A stretch of 64,000 bases of DNA, from positions 1 to 64,000 of the IMG/VR virus record IMGVR_UViG_3300042559_002030, one strand, 5' to 3'. The DNA is from a virus. Below are positions 34,981-43,725 of this stretch, one piece after another. Every line of letters starts with the position of its first letter. The first letter of the stretch is position 1. A program made the position numbers and the translations under genes. Under the pieces are notes generated by a model. It was given only the letters and a program-made list of their open reading frames with translations, was not told the origin of the DNA and made no database searches.

Positions 34981-35890
34981 GTTTTCTCCGTGTGTCAAGT
35001 GTTACGCAGTGGAATCCGCCGCCCAAGGTACGACTGTGACTGAGTGTATGTGGAACAGCATCAACTCCCTTTGATTTTAACAATGTAATTAGCTCAGTTT
35101 GTTGCGAATCAACAATAACTGTCTTGGGATCCAATACCAGCATGTTCAGCGCAATCCATTTGGATGCGTACGGATATTCAAAAAAGCCTTGCGGAACCAC
35201 ATCATTGATGTAGATTTTTTCCCAAGAGTCAAACGCCCGTGGACAGTTTGACTCGTTCACTCTGCTGCCATTCAACAGCACGAGACCTTCGCGTACAGGC
35301 ACAATGGTGGAGTCAATGTGTACTCCAGCATAAAAGTTACATAACTCAATGTTGATTTCAGGAAATTGTTCACACAACCAATTGTATGCAGCACGGTTGC
35401 CGCTGTGACTTTCCAGATATAACCATGTGTTGCCCAGTCTGCACACATTGGCAGCGTCCAATGTCATGCCTTGATCTCGTGGCATTGTTTTGATAATTCT
35501 GGCCTGATCCAAGACTGTGCGCAGAGCTTGAGATTCTTGATTTCTACAAGGATACATCATGTTGCAATCTACCACAGTGTCCCCGGCCACAATAAGTCGA
35601 TCTCTAGGACAGTAGTTGTACATGCCTTTTCGTGCCACAAAGTCCATTGGTATCGGTCTGTACACAACAGCACCGTAATCCACTAATATTTCTGTCAGCT
35701 TGTCCAACTCAATATTGGCTTCTTCTACTATCCAGCCGGGCACGGGCCCACTGGGCACAGGAGTTTCGGTCCACAGTGTTCGAGATGCTTCTTTGGCAAA
35801 CACTGGGTCTGAGCTGGGCCAGTTGGCCATTGATGCACTGCCAACCATGATTGCTTGCAATGGATCCCATTCGTTGCGACTGTCAATCAT
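34973..35890 (-). CDS. Amidinotransferase-family enzyme
   Basis: 305 residues. NEWDPLQAIMVGSA at the start, YAGVHIDSTIVP with the catalytic His/Asp, and SHSRTLGGGFHCVTLD with the catalytic Cys at the end are the signature of the glycine/inosamine-phosphate amidinotransferase family. These move the amidino group of arginine to an amine acceptor. The acceptor here is unknown; a sugar amine or amino acid on a glycan is conceivable. Overlaps both neighbours. Confidence 0.8.
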   Translation of the reverse strand: MIDSRNEWDPLQAIMVGSASMANWPSSDPVFAKEASRTLWTETPVPSGPVPGWIVEEANIELDKLTEILVDYGAVVYRPIPMDFVARKGMYNYCPRDRLIVAGDTVVDCNMMYPCRNQESQALRTVLDQARIIKTMPRDQGMTLDAANVCRLGNTWLYLESHSGNRAAYNWLCEQFPEINIELCNFYAGVHIDSTIVPVREGLVLLNGSRVNESNCPRAFDSWEKIYINDVVPQGFFEYPYASKWIALNMLVLDPKTVIVDSQQTELITLLKSKGVDAVPHTLSHSRTLGGGFHCVTLDTRRKHD

Positions 35891-36399
35891 ACATGACCTG
35901 TGATCTGCAAAGTGTATCTGGGCGTCAGTCCCAGATTAGCTGCCATGTGCGGAGTGTCATAACTCCATTCCACAGTGGCGCCGGCTGACCAATTTACAAA
36001 TGCCTGGTCACTGTATTCGGCATAATGACCGGGTGCCCAGTCATCTAAAAATACTATGGCACGCCGTATGGTTGTCTGTTTTTTGTGTAGGTCAAACAGG
36101 TCGATATACCGCAAATATAGATCACTGTGTGTGGGCAAAACTGTTCCGGTATTCATGCGATAATAACTGGTGCCAATGTCTCGCCACCCTTGGGCAGCAA
36201 AGATATCAACAAATCGTTGATTCCATGATGGCTGCGGATGTCGCATGTCACACATGTCGCCGGTGAACCGGTTGGGATATCCTTGTGTCACCCAGCGAGC
36301 CGACAACTCAACATCATTGAAGTTTTCATTAGCATACGCTAAATTTTTATACTCGTCATCCCAGAACTTGTACAGTTGATATTTTTTTATGTTGTTCAT
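35887..36399 (-). CDS. 2OG-Fe(II) oxygenase-like / aspartyl hydroxylase-fold protein
   Basis: 170 residues. YYRMNTGTVLPTHSD gives the first His and Asp, DTPHMAANLG the distal His, and PRYTLQITG the Arg that binds 2-oxoglutarate, as in beta-hydroxylases. Jelly-roll strand pattern in between. Substrate unknown. Coupled by ATGA to the amidinotransferase. Confidence 0.65.
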   Translation of the reverse strand: MNNIKKYQLYKFWDDEYKNLAYANENFNDVELSARWVTQGYPNRFTGDMCDMRHPQPSWNQRFVDIFAAQGWRDIGTSYYRMNTGTVLPTHSDLYLRYIDLFDLHKKQTTIRRAIVFLDDWAPGHYAEYSDQAFVNWSAGATVEWSYDTPHMAANLGLTPRYTLQITGHV

Positions 36400-37085
36400 T
36401 TTAAGAATATTCCATAGTTTTCTGTTTTAATTTTATCCGAAACAACATCATATAATAATTCACAATCTACTGTATTATACACATCGACTATTGACCAAAA
36501 TCTTTCTGATTCTTTCAAAGACAATTGTTCCTCTTTTTCAAGACACAATTTTAAAATTGATGTGCTATGATTTTTTTCAATTGTTATAGAATTCAACTGA
36601 TTAGTTTGCAGTAACATATCTATTTCTGCTGCGGTTGGTGATTTGTTATTAATTTGTTGAAATAAATCAATCATACATTGTGTATCAAATGTATCTTCAA
36701 AATTTATAATGTAATCGTATACGGAATAATTCAACTGTGCATCATTCTCAAACAATTCTTGTGCAAAATGCGTTAGTTTAGTAAATGTGTCTAGACAAAA
36801 TTCATCTCGTGTAAAATCTGGAAGTTGAACATGCACATTCTTTCTTAAAAATAATAAACAATGTAAGTCAATCATTTTTAATGTTGGACGAATTCTTATT
36901 TTTATTCCACTAAAATTTGTAATTTGTTGTGTATTATCTAAGTCATGTATTTTATAAAATTGTGGTTTAAGTTCTTCGCCCGAATCAAATGTTAATTTGG
37001 TTAATTTTTGAGTAAGCCATGCAGCCACGAATCCAGACCTAGCTCCAGGATCAGCATGTATAAGCAAACTTAATTTAGTTTCCAC
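36396..37085 (-). CDS. Conserved phage protein with HADPGARSGF motif
   Basis: 229 residues from GTG 37085. HADPGARSGFVAAWL near the N-terminus has the shape of a P-loop/sulfotransferase 5' binding strand-loop, but no full Walker motif. DLHCLLFLRKNVH follows. The gene is markedly A/T-rich compared with neighbours. A family I know from other T4-like phages; function unknown. A start further upstream is possible. Confidence 0.6.
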   Translation of the reverse strand: METKLSLLIHADPGARSGFVAAWLTQKLTKLTFDSGEELKPQFYKIHDLDNTQQITNFSGIKIRIRPTLKMIDLHCLLFLRKNVHVQLPDFTRDEFCLDTFTKLTHFAQELFENDAQLNYSVYDYIINFEDTFDTQCMIDLFQQINNKSPTAAEIDMLLQTNQLNSITIEKNHSTSILKLCLEKEEQLSLKESERFWSIVDVYNTVDCELLYDVVSDKIKTENYGIFLK

Positions 37086-37235
37086 TGTATGCCAGTCTGA
37101 CTGTCATATCAAAATAAATTATTTTTACTGTCATCCCGATTGATGTCAAGCGTGAAACAATGCCGACTGCTGTTCTAAAAATCAAATTGTCAGAGAGAAG
37201 GTGCAAGATAAACATATATGATAACATATATATGA

Positions 37236-37243
37236 TATTTATC
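37236..37243 (-). promoter_or_regulatory. Late promoter-like motif
   Basis: GATAAATA on the minus strand in the 173-bp gap between divergent genes. The surrounding 11 bases (TGATATTTATC on plus) are identical to those at 47783-47793. About 150 nt ahead of GTG 37085. The rest of the gap is A/T-rich without a clear sigma70 promoter. Confidence 0.35.
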
Positions 37244-37258
37244 CTCGATAAGTACATA

Positions 37259-38413
37259 ATGAATGTATTAATCCTTACCCCCGATCGAGTGGGAAGTACC
37301 TTATTGCAACGGCTAATCACAGTGTACATGAATTTTCACGATTTTTTTGATCGTCCTGTGATCAACTTGCACGAACTCAGCAATGGCCTGATCAAATATT
37401 ACAATCCTGCTTATCAGCGTGAAGTACTGGGCAAGCCAAATGGAAGATCTTGGGGTTATTATCAGAGCCTTGATGACATAACTGAATTGCTGAATTCTGT
37501 TGATCACTACAAAACGTCTAGACTGGCGCACTATCACATTCAAGGCCGTGCAGACTCACTGGAGCAGCAGATACCTTTTTACAACTATCTAAACGAAAAC
37601 TTTTTCATTATTCAAGCCCGACGTCATAATCTATTAGAACATGCATTGAGCTGGTGCATTTACAATGAAACCAAACGATTGAATGTGTACAGCCACGCAG
37701 AAAAAATACAAACACTGGGCGCACTGTATCGTGATAGAATCACAGTTGATACAGGGATAATGATCAATTACCTATTCAAATACAAGGCCTATCTGGAATG
37801 GGTAGATCAACACTTTGTGGTCAGCAGTCATTTTGAATACGAGCAGCACTTGCCCAATATAGAACAGTACATACTGAATCTTGGAATATTTCGCGGCCAG
37901 TCTAAAAAAATCAATTGGAACGAACATTTTGGCATTGATTTTCAGCAGTGGAATCGCTGTCATTATTTGTTGAGCGATTTGAGTGGCATAAGTCAACAAT
38001 TGCCTGCACCCGATAAAATGTTGCAGCTAGAACATTCTCACAGCAGCCACACGAATATGCAACTACAAAGCATTGCACACAACGACATCTCGCTCAGTCT
38101 CAGCAGTGCTGATCGGGACTTTTTATTAACACACGGACCCAAATATCAATTAGTTCAACAGGCCATTGATGAATTAGTAGAAAGAAAAACACTCACCACA
38201 CCAATACCCATCAAATTAAACACTCTGTTGGAAAAACGTTTGTTGATCAAGAACTTTGATCAGTGCGTAGCAGTTTACAATCAATGGATGACTGATCAAC
38301 ACAGTAAAATATGCGGGTTAGGCGATGTTTATTCAGACCAGGATATTGATCAACAAACAGAAACAGAGATGAATCAGTGGCACACTCGTCCACAATTAAC
38401 GCAACCTGTGTGA
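37259..38413 (+). CDS. Sulfotransferase-like phage protein
   Basis: 384 residues from ATG 37259. LILTPDRVGSTLLQRLI is a P-loop-like strand-turn-helix matching the phosphosulfate-binding segment of sulfotransferases (PRSGST); IIQARRHNLLEHALSW resembles the 3'-phosphate-binding RxPxxxxxS-type region. C-terminal part unknown. The frame extends upstream but without a better start. Overlaps the convergent SGNH gene by 18 bp. Confidence 0.6.
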   Translation: MNVLILTPDRVGSTLLQRLITVYMNFHDFFDRPVINLHELSNGLIKYYNPAYQREVLGKPNGRSWGYYQSLDDITELLNSVDHYKTSRLAHYHIQGRADSLEQQIPFYNYLNENFFIIQARRHNLLEHALSWCIYNETKRLNVYSHAEKIQTLGALYRDRITVDTGIMINYLFKYKAYLEWVDQHFVVSSHFEYEQHLPNIEQYILNLGIFRGQSKKINWNEHFGIDFQQWNRCHYLLSDLSGISQQLPAPDKMLQLEHSHSSHTNMQLQSIAHNDISLSLSSADRDFLLTHGPKYQLVQQAIDELVERKTLTTPIPIKLNTLLEKRLLIKNFDQCVAVYNQWMTDQHSKICGLGDVYSDQDIDQQTETEMNQWHTRPQLTQPV

Positions 38414-39193
38414 AATTTTGTCCACAAACCAGTTGGCAGTTTGAATATCATAATGAAACCCGTCTCTAGCACGGTCTTTTTGTTGCACTAAAATTACATT
38501 ATAATCTGACAGAATAGATTGCAGTTGCCAATGTTGATCAAACTGCTGTGGCACTGTGATATCTTTGGGCGGTAAATTGGGTAAAATTTCTGGCCAATTG
38601 TCTTGTCGCAGATTCCACCACCAACCTTCTGCTTCTGAGCGACTGATTCCCGGAGCAGCGTCGGGTATGACACTTTGAACAACATTGGGATAGCAAGCAA
38701 ACTCTGCACACAGCTCGCGCCATTGCGGTATATTGTGTTCAGAGTCTGCACTCAGCGCAGTGTGATGCATCTTTTTGAAACTTTTGTTTTCTGTTCTATG
38801 TAAAAAACTCCACTGTATCACACAGTAGTGCGGTCGAATATGATTCAATATCAATCTTGCTTGTCGTGCAATCCAGGCGTTGCTGGCACCATCCATACTG
38901 ATATTGATAGTGCTACATTTATTTTTTTGTGCTAATACTTTAGGCCAAGTGTGCGACTCGGGACTTCCAATTCCTACAGTAAAGCTATCACCAATACACC
39001 ATACGGCATTGGCCAGATTCACTGGCCATTCTTGATCACGAAATCCTCTAGTGTTATATTTGTACTCAATCGGGTGTGACCAATGAATGAATAATTCTTT
39101 ATCCAAACAACTGTTTAAAGTATCTATTCCGGAGTAAGCAAATTGTTTGTTGGCTAATTCTGGCACTGTTAATAAATCAATGACTGCATTCAT
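38396..39193 (-). CDS. SGNH/GDSL-like hydrolase
   Basis: 265 residues. VWCIGDSFTVGIGS holds the nucleophile Ser of block I, NISMDGASN block II/III with Gly and Asn, and RARDGFHYD the Asp-His pair of block V. Such enzymes de-acylate sugars or lipids. No signal peptide. Likely acts on a glycan together with its neighbours; the 61-bp gap before hides nothing clear. Confidence 0.75.
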   Translation of the reverse strand: MNAVIDLLTVPELANKQFAYSGIDTLNSCLDKELFIHWSHPIEYKYNTRGFRDQEWPVNLANAVWCIGDSFTVGIGSPESHTWPKVLAQKNKCSTINISMDGASNAWIARQARLILNHIRPHYCVIQWSFLHRTENKSFKKMHHTALSADSEHNIPQWRELCAEFACYPNVVQSVIPDAAPGISRSEAEGWWWNLRQDNWPEILPNLPPKDITVPQQFDQHWQLQSILSDYNVILVQQKDRARDGFHYDIQTANWFVDKISHRLR

Positions 39194-39254
39194 ATTCAGT
39201 ACTGATCACTAATCCATATTTGTCTCAATGGCGTAAATCCAAAATCAGAATTAA

Positions 39255-40514
39255 TCATGTTGTTTTACGAGTATTTCCGTAGTGTATTACTGTAATGTCA
39301 TTCATGGTCTTGGACAGTTTACGCCACGGATCAACAATGACACTGCCGGGATGAATTGTACAGTACGGTTGAGTGTCCTGCTGATCACCGGTGTATTCGT
39401 AAGTGATCTTGCGATTGTGAGCCCATAAAAATACCGCGGGCCCGTCAACTGTGGCCACCACATCAGCAAGGTCGTCGGCCAATGGGTCAACATACTTGAC
39501 CAATACTCCCAGTTCTTTCAAGTAGTGTCCAACCAGGGTGCTGTAGCTGCCAATGCAGTATGGTACATCGGGTTTGTAGGCTTTGCCGTGAATCACAATG
39601 GGTAAAAGACCAAAGGCTTTTCCGTCCTGAAGGGCTGTGTCAAACAAAAACTGAGCAAGATTCTTTGCCTGCACTTCTCTAGCACTCATCACAGTGTCAA
39701 ACAGATCGTAGCCAATGTCGTATTCTTCGGCCAGCCACCGCAGTGCAATGTTGTCACGGGGATGGCAAGCACCGGCATCGCCCATGCCTGCTGTCATGTA
39801 CTTTGGACCCATGATACGCATGGTGCTACGAGCCAAGGCATCAGTTACTACATCCACATTGATATTGCCAATCTTCATGGCAAAGTCCTGTATCATGTTG
39901 ACCAGTCCAACTTTGGCCGAAATGAATGTGTTGTAAAAAATCTTTATTGCTTCGCATTCGTCCCAGGTGCCAATTTCGTAGCGTGGATTGTTGGCCATAA
40001 TCTGTTTGTAAATGTCTACCAGTTCAGATGCTACCCCGTTCCAGTTGCCATCTTCGGTTCCGATCATGACCATTTCTGGATGAGCCATGTCCCATTTGAC
40101 CGAACCCATGGCAATCAAGTAAGGATTGTATAAAAATTGATGTTGCTTGTCTAGTAGATTAACAAAATGCCTGCGAGTGGTTCCGGGCAGCACTGTGCTG
40201 ATCAACACAATCTTTTTAGGCTCTGTGGCGTATTGATTTATTTTGGCAATGGCATCTTTGACAGCATCATGTCCAAAATCTTTTGGCGTCATATGACTGC
40301 TGGGAACCGAACCGTCGTATCCAGCTTCGTGCGGTGTAGGAACAGCAATAAAAATCCATTCACTTTCATTTACAGTTTCTTCAATGCCGCAAACTTTTAT
40401 CAGGTCACTGGTTCTTGGGTAAATATCATAACCCCGCACTGTGAACTTTTCTGCCATGACTTCGGCACAATCCAGCCCCAATTTTCCAATGCCAATAAAG
40501 CCTATATTTTTCAT
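39255..40514 (-). CDS. UDP-glucose/GDP-mannose dehydrogenase family enzyme
   Basis: 419 residues. GFIGIGKLGLDCAEV is the NAD-binding motif; VPTPHEAGYDGSVP, TVLPGTTRR and EAIKIFYNTF (Lys191) are family blocks; GMGDAGACHPRDNIAL carries the catalytic Cys250. It oxidises a UDP- or GDP-sugar to the uronate in two steps. The N-terminal region is shorter around 30-50 than in bacterial Ugd. The start codon lies three bases from that of the divergent gene. Confidence 0.8.
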   Translation of the reverse strand: MKNIGFIGIGKLGLDCAEVMAEKFTVRGYDIYPRTSDLIKVCGIEETVNESEWIFIAVPTPHEAGYDGSVPSSHMTPKDFGHDAVKDAIAKINQYATEPKKIVLISTVLPGTTRRHFVNLLDKQHQFLYNPYLIAMGSVKWDMAHPEMVMIGTEDGNWNGVASELVDIYKQIMANNPRYEIGTWDECEAIKIFYNTFISAKVGLVNMIQDFAMKIGNINVDVVTDALARSTMRIMGPKYMTAGMGDAGACHPRDNIALRWLAEEYDIGYDLFDTVMSAREVQAKNLAQFLFDTALQDGKAFGLLPIVIHGKAYKPDVPYCIGSYSTLVGHYLKELGVLVKYVDPLADDLADVVATVDGPAVFLWAHNRKITYEYTGDQQDTQPYCTIHPGSVIVDPWRKLSKTMNDITVIHYGNTRKTT

Positions 40515-40517
40515 TTT

Positions 40518-41834
40518 ATGAGTATTCCTTTAGATCGATTGTATCACTACATTCATAGTATTGCCGAACAGGTGCGCGGCGACTATGTATTAATTTATCG
40601 CTTTTTCCCACATGGCTCAAAAAATATTGAAGATTTAGATATGGTGTGTGATCATGTCGGAGCCTATGCATCGCCAACTTACCGAATATATCCAGAGATA
40701 GTGTGCCACGATCAAGAACCATTGGATTATGATTTTTATCAATCCAGTAACTTTGTTCGCACTCACCACTGGATTACCGAGCATCTTAACGGCGGCCCTG
40801 TGCCATACGCACAGCCACCAAATCTAAGAATATACATGGATAATATATATGATAAATGTATCCTGTTACACAGTGAACAACAATCTACAAATGTTCAAAA
40901 ATACCAACACAGTCACTTTATCCCGGTATATTATTGGGCACATGCTGTGATCGCACAAGACTGGTTTCGTTTTGCAAAACATATGGATATCACACCTAAC
41001 AAATTACAAAAACAATTTCTTATTTACAATCGTGCCTGGGCAGGAACAAGAGAATACAGACTTAAATTTGTAGAACTACTACAACAACATCAATTGGTCG
41101 ACGATTGTCAAACATCATTCAATCCTATTGACCCCGAACACAGTGTACACTACGCTGCGCATGAGTTTAAGAATGCAGTATTTAAACCAGTTCACATTCA
41201 AGACACATTACCCACTACCGCAGCATCAAGCAGTTCTAGTGCAGATTTTACTGTTGACGACTATGCCAATACAAAATTTGAAGTGGTGTTAGAAACACTG
41301 TTTGACGACGATAGAATACAGTTGACTGAAAAAATACTCAGACCCATTGCTTGTGGACACCCGTTTATATTGGCGGCAACCCCGGGCAGCTTGGCATATC
41401 TTCAAAATTACGGCTTTAAAACATTTGCCGGCATCATCGACGAATCGTATGACACTGTGACAGATCCGGTTGATCGATTAAATTCAATTGTTGCTGCAAT
41501 GAAAACTATCACAGAGTGGACGCCCGAAGAACAATTGATCAATTGGGCAAAGATTAAAGAAATTACAAATCACAATAAGCAACATTTTTTTAGTGAACAG
41601 TTTTTTAATTTGATCGTCAATGAATTAAAACACAACTTGGCCGTGGCATTTGCTGAAATGGAAGAAACCAATACCAGTAAAACTTTTTTTGATTTTAAAA
41701 AAACTATTAGAAAGATACCAGGACTTTATAAAAGTGAAAGAGAGAGTAGAAGAAATGATATCAGCGAAACAATGGTTGTAACGCTTAAGGCCAGAAGCTA
41801 TTACAAGAGATATTTGAAATCGCTTAAAAAGTAA
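40518..41834 (+). CDS. Phage glycosyltransferase-like protein
   Basis: 438 residues from ATG 40518. FLIYNRAWAGTREYRLKF and LTEKILRPIACGHPFILA, followed by TPGSLAYLQNYGFKTF, match a glycosyltransferase-like family found in aquatic T4-like phages; the TEKxLRPIACGxPF block is like the nucleotide-sugar Glu/Pro loop of GT-B or exostosin-type enzymes. The frame is open upstream, but that part is antisense to the dehydrogenase. No ribosome site is evident. Confidence 0.65.
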   Translation: MSIPLDRLYHYIHSIAEQVRGDYVLIYRFFPHGSKNIEDLDMVCDHVGAYASPTYRIYPEIVCHDQEPLDYDFYQSSNFVRTHHWITEHLNGGPVPYAQPPNLRIYMDNIYDKCILLHSEQQSTNVQKYQHSHFIPVYYWAHAVIAQDWFRFAKHMDITPNKLQKQFLIYNRAWAGTREYRLKFVELLQQHQLVDDCQTSFNPIDPEHSVHYAAHEFKNAVFKPVHIQDTLPTTAASSSSSADFTVDDYANTKFEVVLETLFDDDRIQLTEKILRPIACGHPFILAATPGSLAYLQNYGFKTFAGIIDESYDTVTDPVDRLNSIVAAMKTITEWTPEEQLINWAKIKEITNHNKQHFFSEQFFNLIVNELKHNLAVAFAEMEETNTSKTFFDFKKTIRKIPGLYKSERESRRNDISETMVVTLKARSYYKRYLKSLKK

Positions 41835-41846
41835 ATATTCACAAAT

Positions 41847-41864
41847 TTGTAACAAAACTGTAAT
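41847..41864 (+). promoter_or_regulatory. Pho box upstream of pstS
   Basis: TTGTAACAAAACTGTAAT matches the PhoB-binding consensus CTGTCATAwAwCTGTmAy at 15 of 18 positions; two 7-bp half sites sit 4 bp apart. A -10-like TTAAAT lies about 10 bp downstream, and the pstS ATG at 41931. A 7-bp stem-loop (41884-41909) lies in the leader. PhoB activation under phosphate starvation is inferred. Confidence 0.7.
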
Positions 41865-41930
41865 ATATTAACACTTAAATAACTGTGCAAGAGCATTCTG
41901 CATTGCACAATTATTTAAGGAACATACAAA

Positions 41931-42932
41931 ATGAACAAACTATTAGCTATTTTGCTAGCGGCCATAACTGTCACAGCTCACGCAGACATCACTGGCGCAG
42001 GCGCAACATTCCCCTATCCCATCTATGCCAAGTGGGCAGAAGCCTACAAGAAAGAAACAGGCATTGGACTCAACTATCAGTCAATTGGTAGTTCAGGTGG
42101 CATACGCCAGATCAACAACAAAACAGTGACCTTTGGTGCCAGCGATGCTCCAGTAGCAGGTGCAGAGCTAGACAAGCTAGCACAAGTACAGTTTCCCGCC
42201 ATCATTGGTGGCACAGTGCCTATTGTGAACTTGGAAGGGTTTAAACCTGGAGAGTTGCGAATCACTGGCACAGTGTTGGCAGAAGTGTTTCTGGGTGACA
42301 TCACTCGTTGGAATGATGCCAGACTGGCAGCACTGAACCCTGGCAAGAAGCTGCCTGATCAACCAATCACCGTGGTTCATCGTGCAGACGGGTCGGGCAC
42401 AACATTCAACTGGACTGACTACTTGACTGTGGCCAGCACCGAGTGGGCCAAGCGTGTGGGTCGTGGTGCAGCAATCAAATGGCCTGCTGTGAGCAGTATT
42501 GGTGGCAAAGGCAACGAAGGTGTTGCAGCCATTGTGAATCGTACCAAGGGCGGCATTGGTTATGTTGAGTATGCTTATGTAAAGAAAAACAACATGACTT
42601 TTATGCAGCTACAGAACAAAAACGGTAAATTTGTCAGCCCTGATGATGTGACATTTGCGGCCGCAGCCGCAGGTGCTGATTGGTTCAGTGTGCCGGGCAT
42701 GGGCTTGAGCATTGTGGATCAAAAGGGTGATGCGGTCTGGCCAATAAGCACTGCCAGCTTTATTATCATGTACAAAGATCCAGCAGATAAAAAATCTTCA
42801 GCTGAAGTGCTCAAGTTCTTTGACTGGGCATTCCGCAACGGCAAGAAGGATGCTGCTGACCTTGACTATGTGTCATTGCCCGACAGCTTGACTAAACAAA
42901 TTCGTGAACGAGTTTGGACACAGATCAAATAA
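41931..42932 (+). CDS. pstS: Phosphate ABC transporter substrate-binding protein PstS
   Basis: 333 residues. Signal peptide 1-18 (MNKLLAILLAAITVTAHA). GAGATFPYPIYAKW, IGSSGGIRQI, FGASDAPV and HRADGSGTTFNWTDYL are the phosphate-contacting blocks; length matches bacterial PstS. Periplasmic phosphate binding for the host Pst transporter would supply phosphate during infection, as known for cyanophage pstS. AAGGAAC precedes the ATG, a Pho box lies upstream, a terminator follows, so it is an independent unit. The protein is close to proteobacterial PstS, suggesting acquisition from host. Confidence 0.95.
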   Translation: MNKLLAILLAAITVTAHADITGAGATFPYPIYAKWAEAYKKETGIGLNYQSIGSSGGIRQINNKTVTFGASDAPVAGAELDKLAQVQFPAIIGGTVPIVNLEGFKPGELRITGTVLAEVFLGDITRWNDARLAALNPGKKLPDQPITVVHRADGSGTTFNWTDYLTVASTEWAKRVGRGAAIKWPAVSSIGGKGNEGVAAIVNRTKGGIGYVEYAYVKKNNMTFMQLQNKNGKFVSPDDVTFAAAAAGADWFSVPGMGLSIVDQKGDAVWPISTASFIIMYKDPADKKSSAEVLKFFDWAFRNGKKDAADLDYVSLPDSLTKQIRERVWTQIK

Positions 42933-42978
42933 ACCGGCCGCAAGATTGAGCGGAGGCTGGAACTCGTAACCAGCACTA

Positions 42979-42999
42979 AGGGCCGCAAGGCTCTTTTTT
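42979..42999 (+). terminator. Rho-independent terminator after pstS
   Basis: Stem AGGGCC / GGCTCT with a GCAA tetraloop, followed by five T. Confidence 0.8.
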
Positions 43000-43008
43000 A
43001 TTGGCTAA

Positions 43009-43725
43009 TTATTGCGGCCGTCTTGTGGTCAGCGTTGCTAGTCCTATGGATTTAAGCACAGTAATATACATCCAACCTATGTCAAATTCAAACCAACGTC
43101 TGCTCAGTCGAGGGTTAGCAGGATCCAAATGATGGTTATTATGCAGGCATTCCCCACCAATAACAATACCCCAAGGCATAATGTTTCTACTGTGATCTTT
43201 GGTTTCGCCATTTCTGTATCCTATCCAGTGTCCTACACCGTTGACTATTCCTGCTGCCCAAAACGGTATCCAGATCATCTGTATGCCCCAAATCAGCAGC
43301 CCCCACCAGCCAAACACCGCTAGGTTGAACACAAAGAGAATGCCAATGCCAAGTCTACTGTGAGCAGTGTATATGTTGCGCTCCATCCAATCAGCAGGAG
43401 TACCAACGCCGTATGAATCAACCATGACTTTATCTTTGCTTGCTGCATGATATAACATTGCTCCTCGAAATAGCACACGCCTGATGCCATACACATGTGG
43501 TGTATGCGGATCACCTTGTTGATCACTAAATCTATGATGCTTGCGATGTATTGCAACCCATTGTTTGGTGACCATGCCTGTGGTCAACCACAACCAAAAT
43601 CTCATGGCATGAGCAATCACAGGATGAAAAGTCACGCCACGATGTGCTTGGCTACGGTGCAAAAACAAAGTCACGCACACTATGGTAATGTGCGTGACTA
43701 TCAAGGTGTAAATTAAATATGTCAT
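43009..43725 (-). CDS. Membrane fatty-acid desaturase
   Basis: 238 residues from ATG 43725 (TAATG overlap). Three histidine boxes are present: HRSQAH (23-28), HRKHH (60-64) and HNNHH (195-199), with four hydrophobic segments between. This is the acyl-lipid/acyl-CoA delta-9 desaturase type, an integral diiron enzyme that introduces double bonds in acyl chains. The length is short of 300, typical of bacterial forms. Last gene of the envelope operon. Confidence 0.85.
   Translation of the reverse strand: MTYLIYTLIVTHITIVCVTLFLHRSQAHRGVTFHPVIAHAMRFWLWLTTGMVTKQWVAIHRKHHRFSDQQGDPHTPHVYGIRRVLFRGAMLYHAASKDKVMVDSYGVGTPADWMERNIYTAHSRLGIGILFVFNLAVFGWWGLLIWGIQMIWIPFWAAGIVNGVGHWIGYRNGETKDHSRNIMPWGIVIGGECLHNNHHLDPANPRLSRRWFEFDIGWMYITVLKSIGLATLTTRRPQ

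Noticed and set aside
37086-37158. TTGACA at 37147 as a promoter for the 36396 gene
   Set aside because: No acceptable -10 box at 16-18 bp; the sequence after it is generic A/T-rich.
40167-40517. Upstream extension of the glycosyltransferase-like frame
   Set aside because: The extra 117 codons are antisense to the UDP-sugar dehydrogenase N-terminus; the conserved part begins at 40518.
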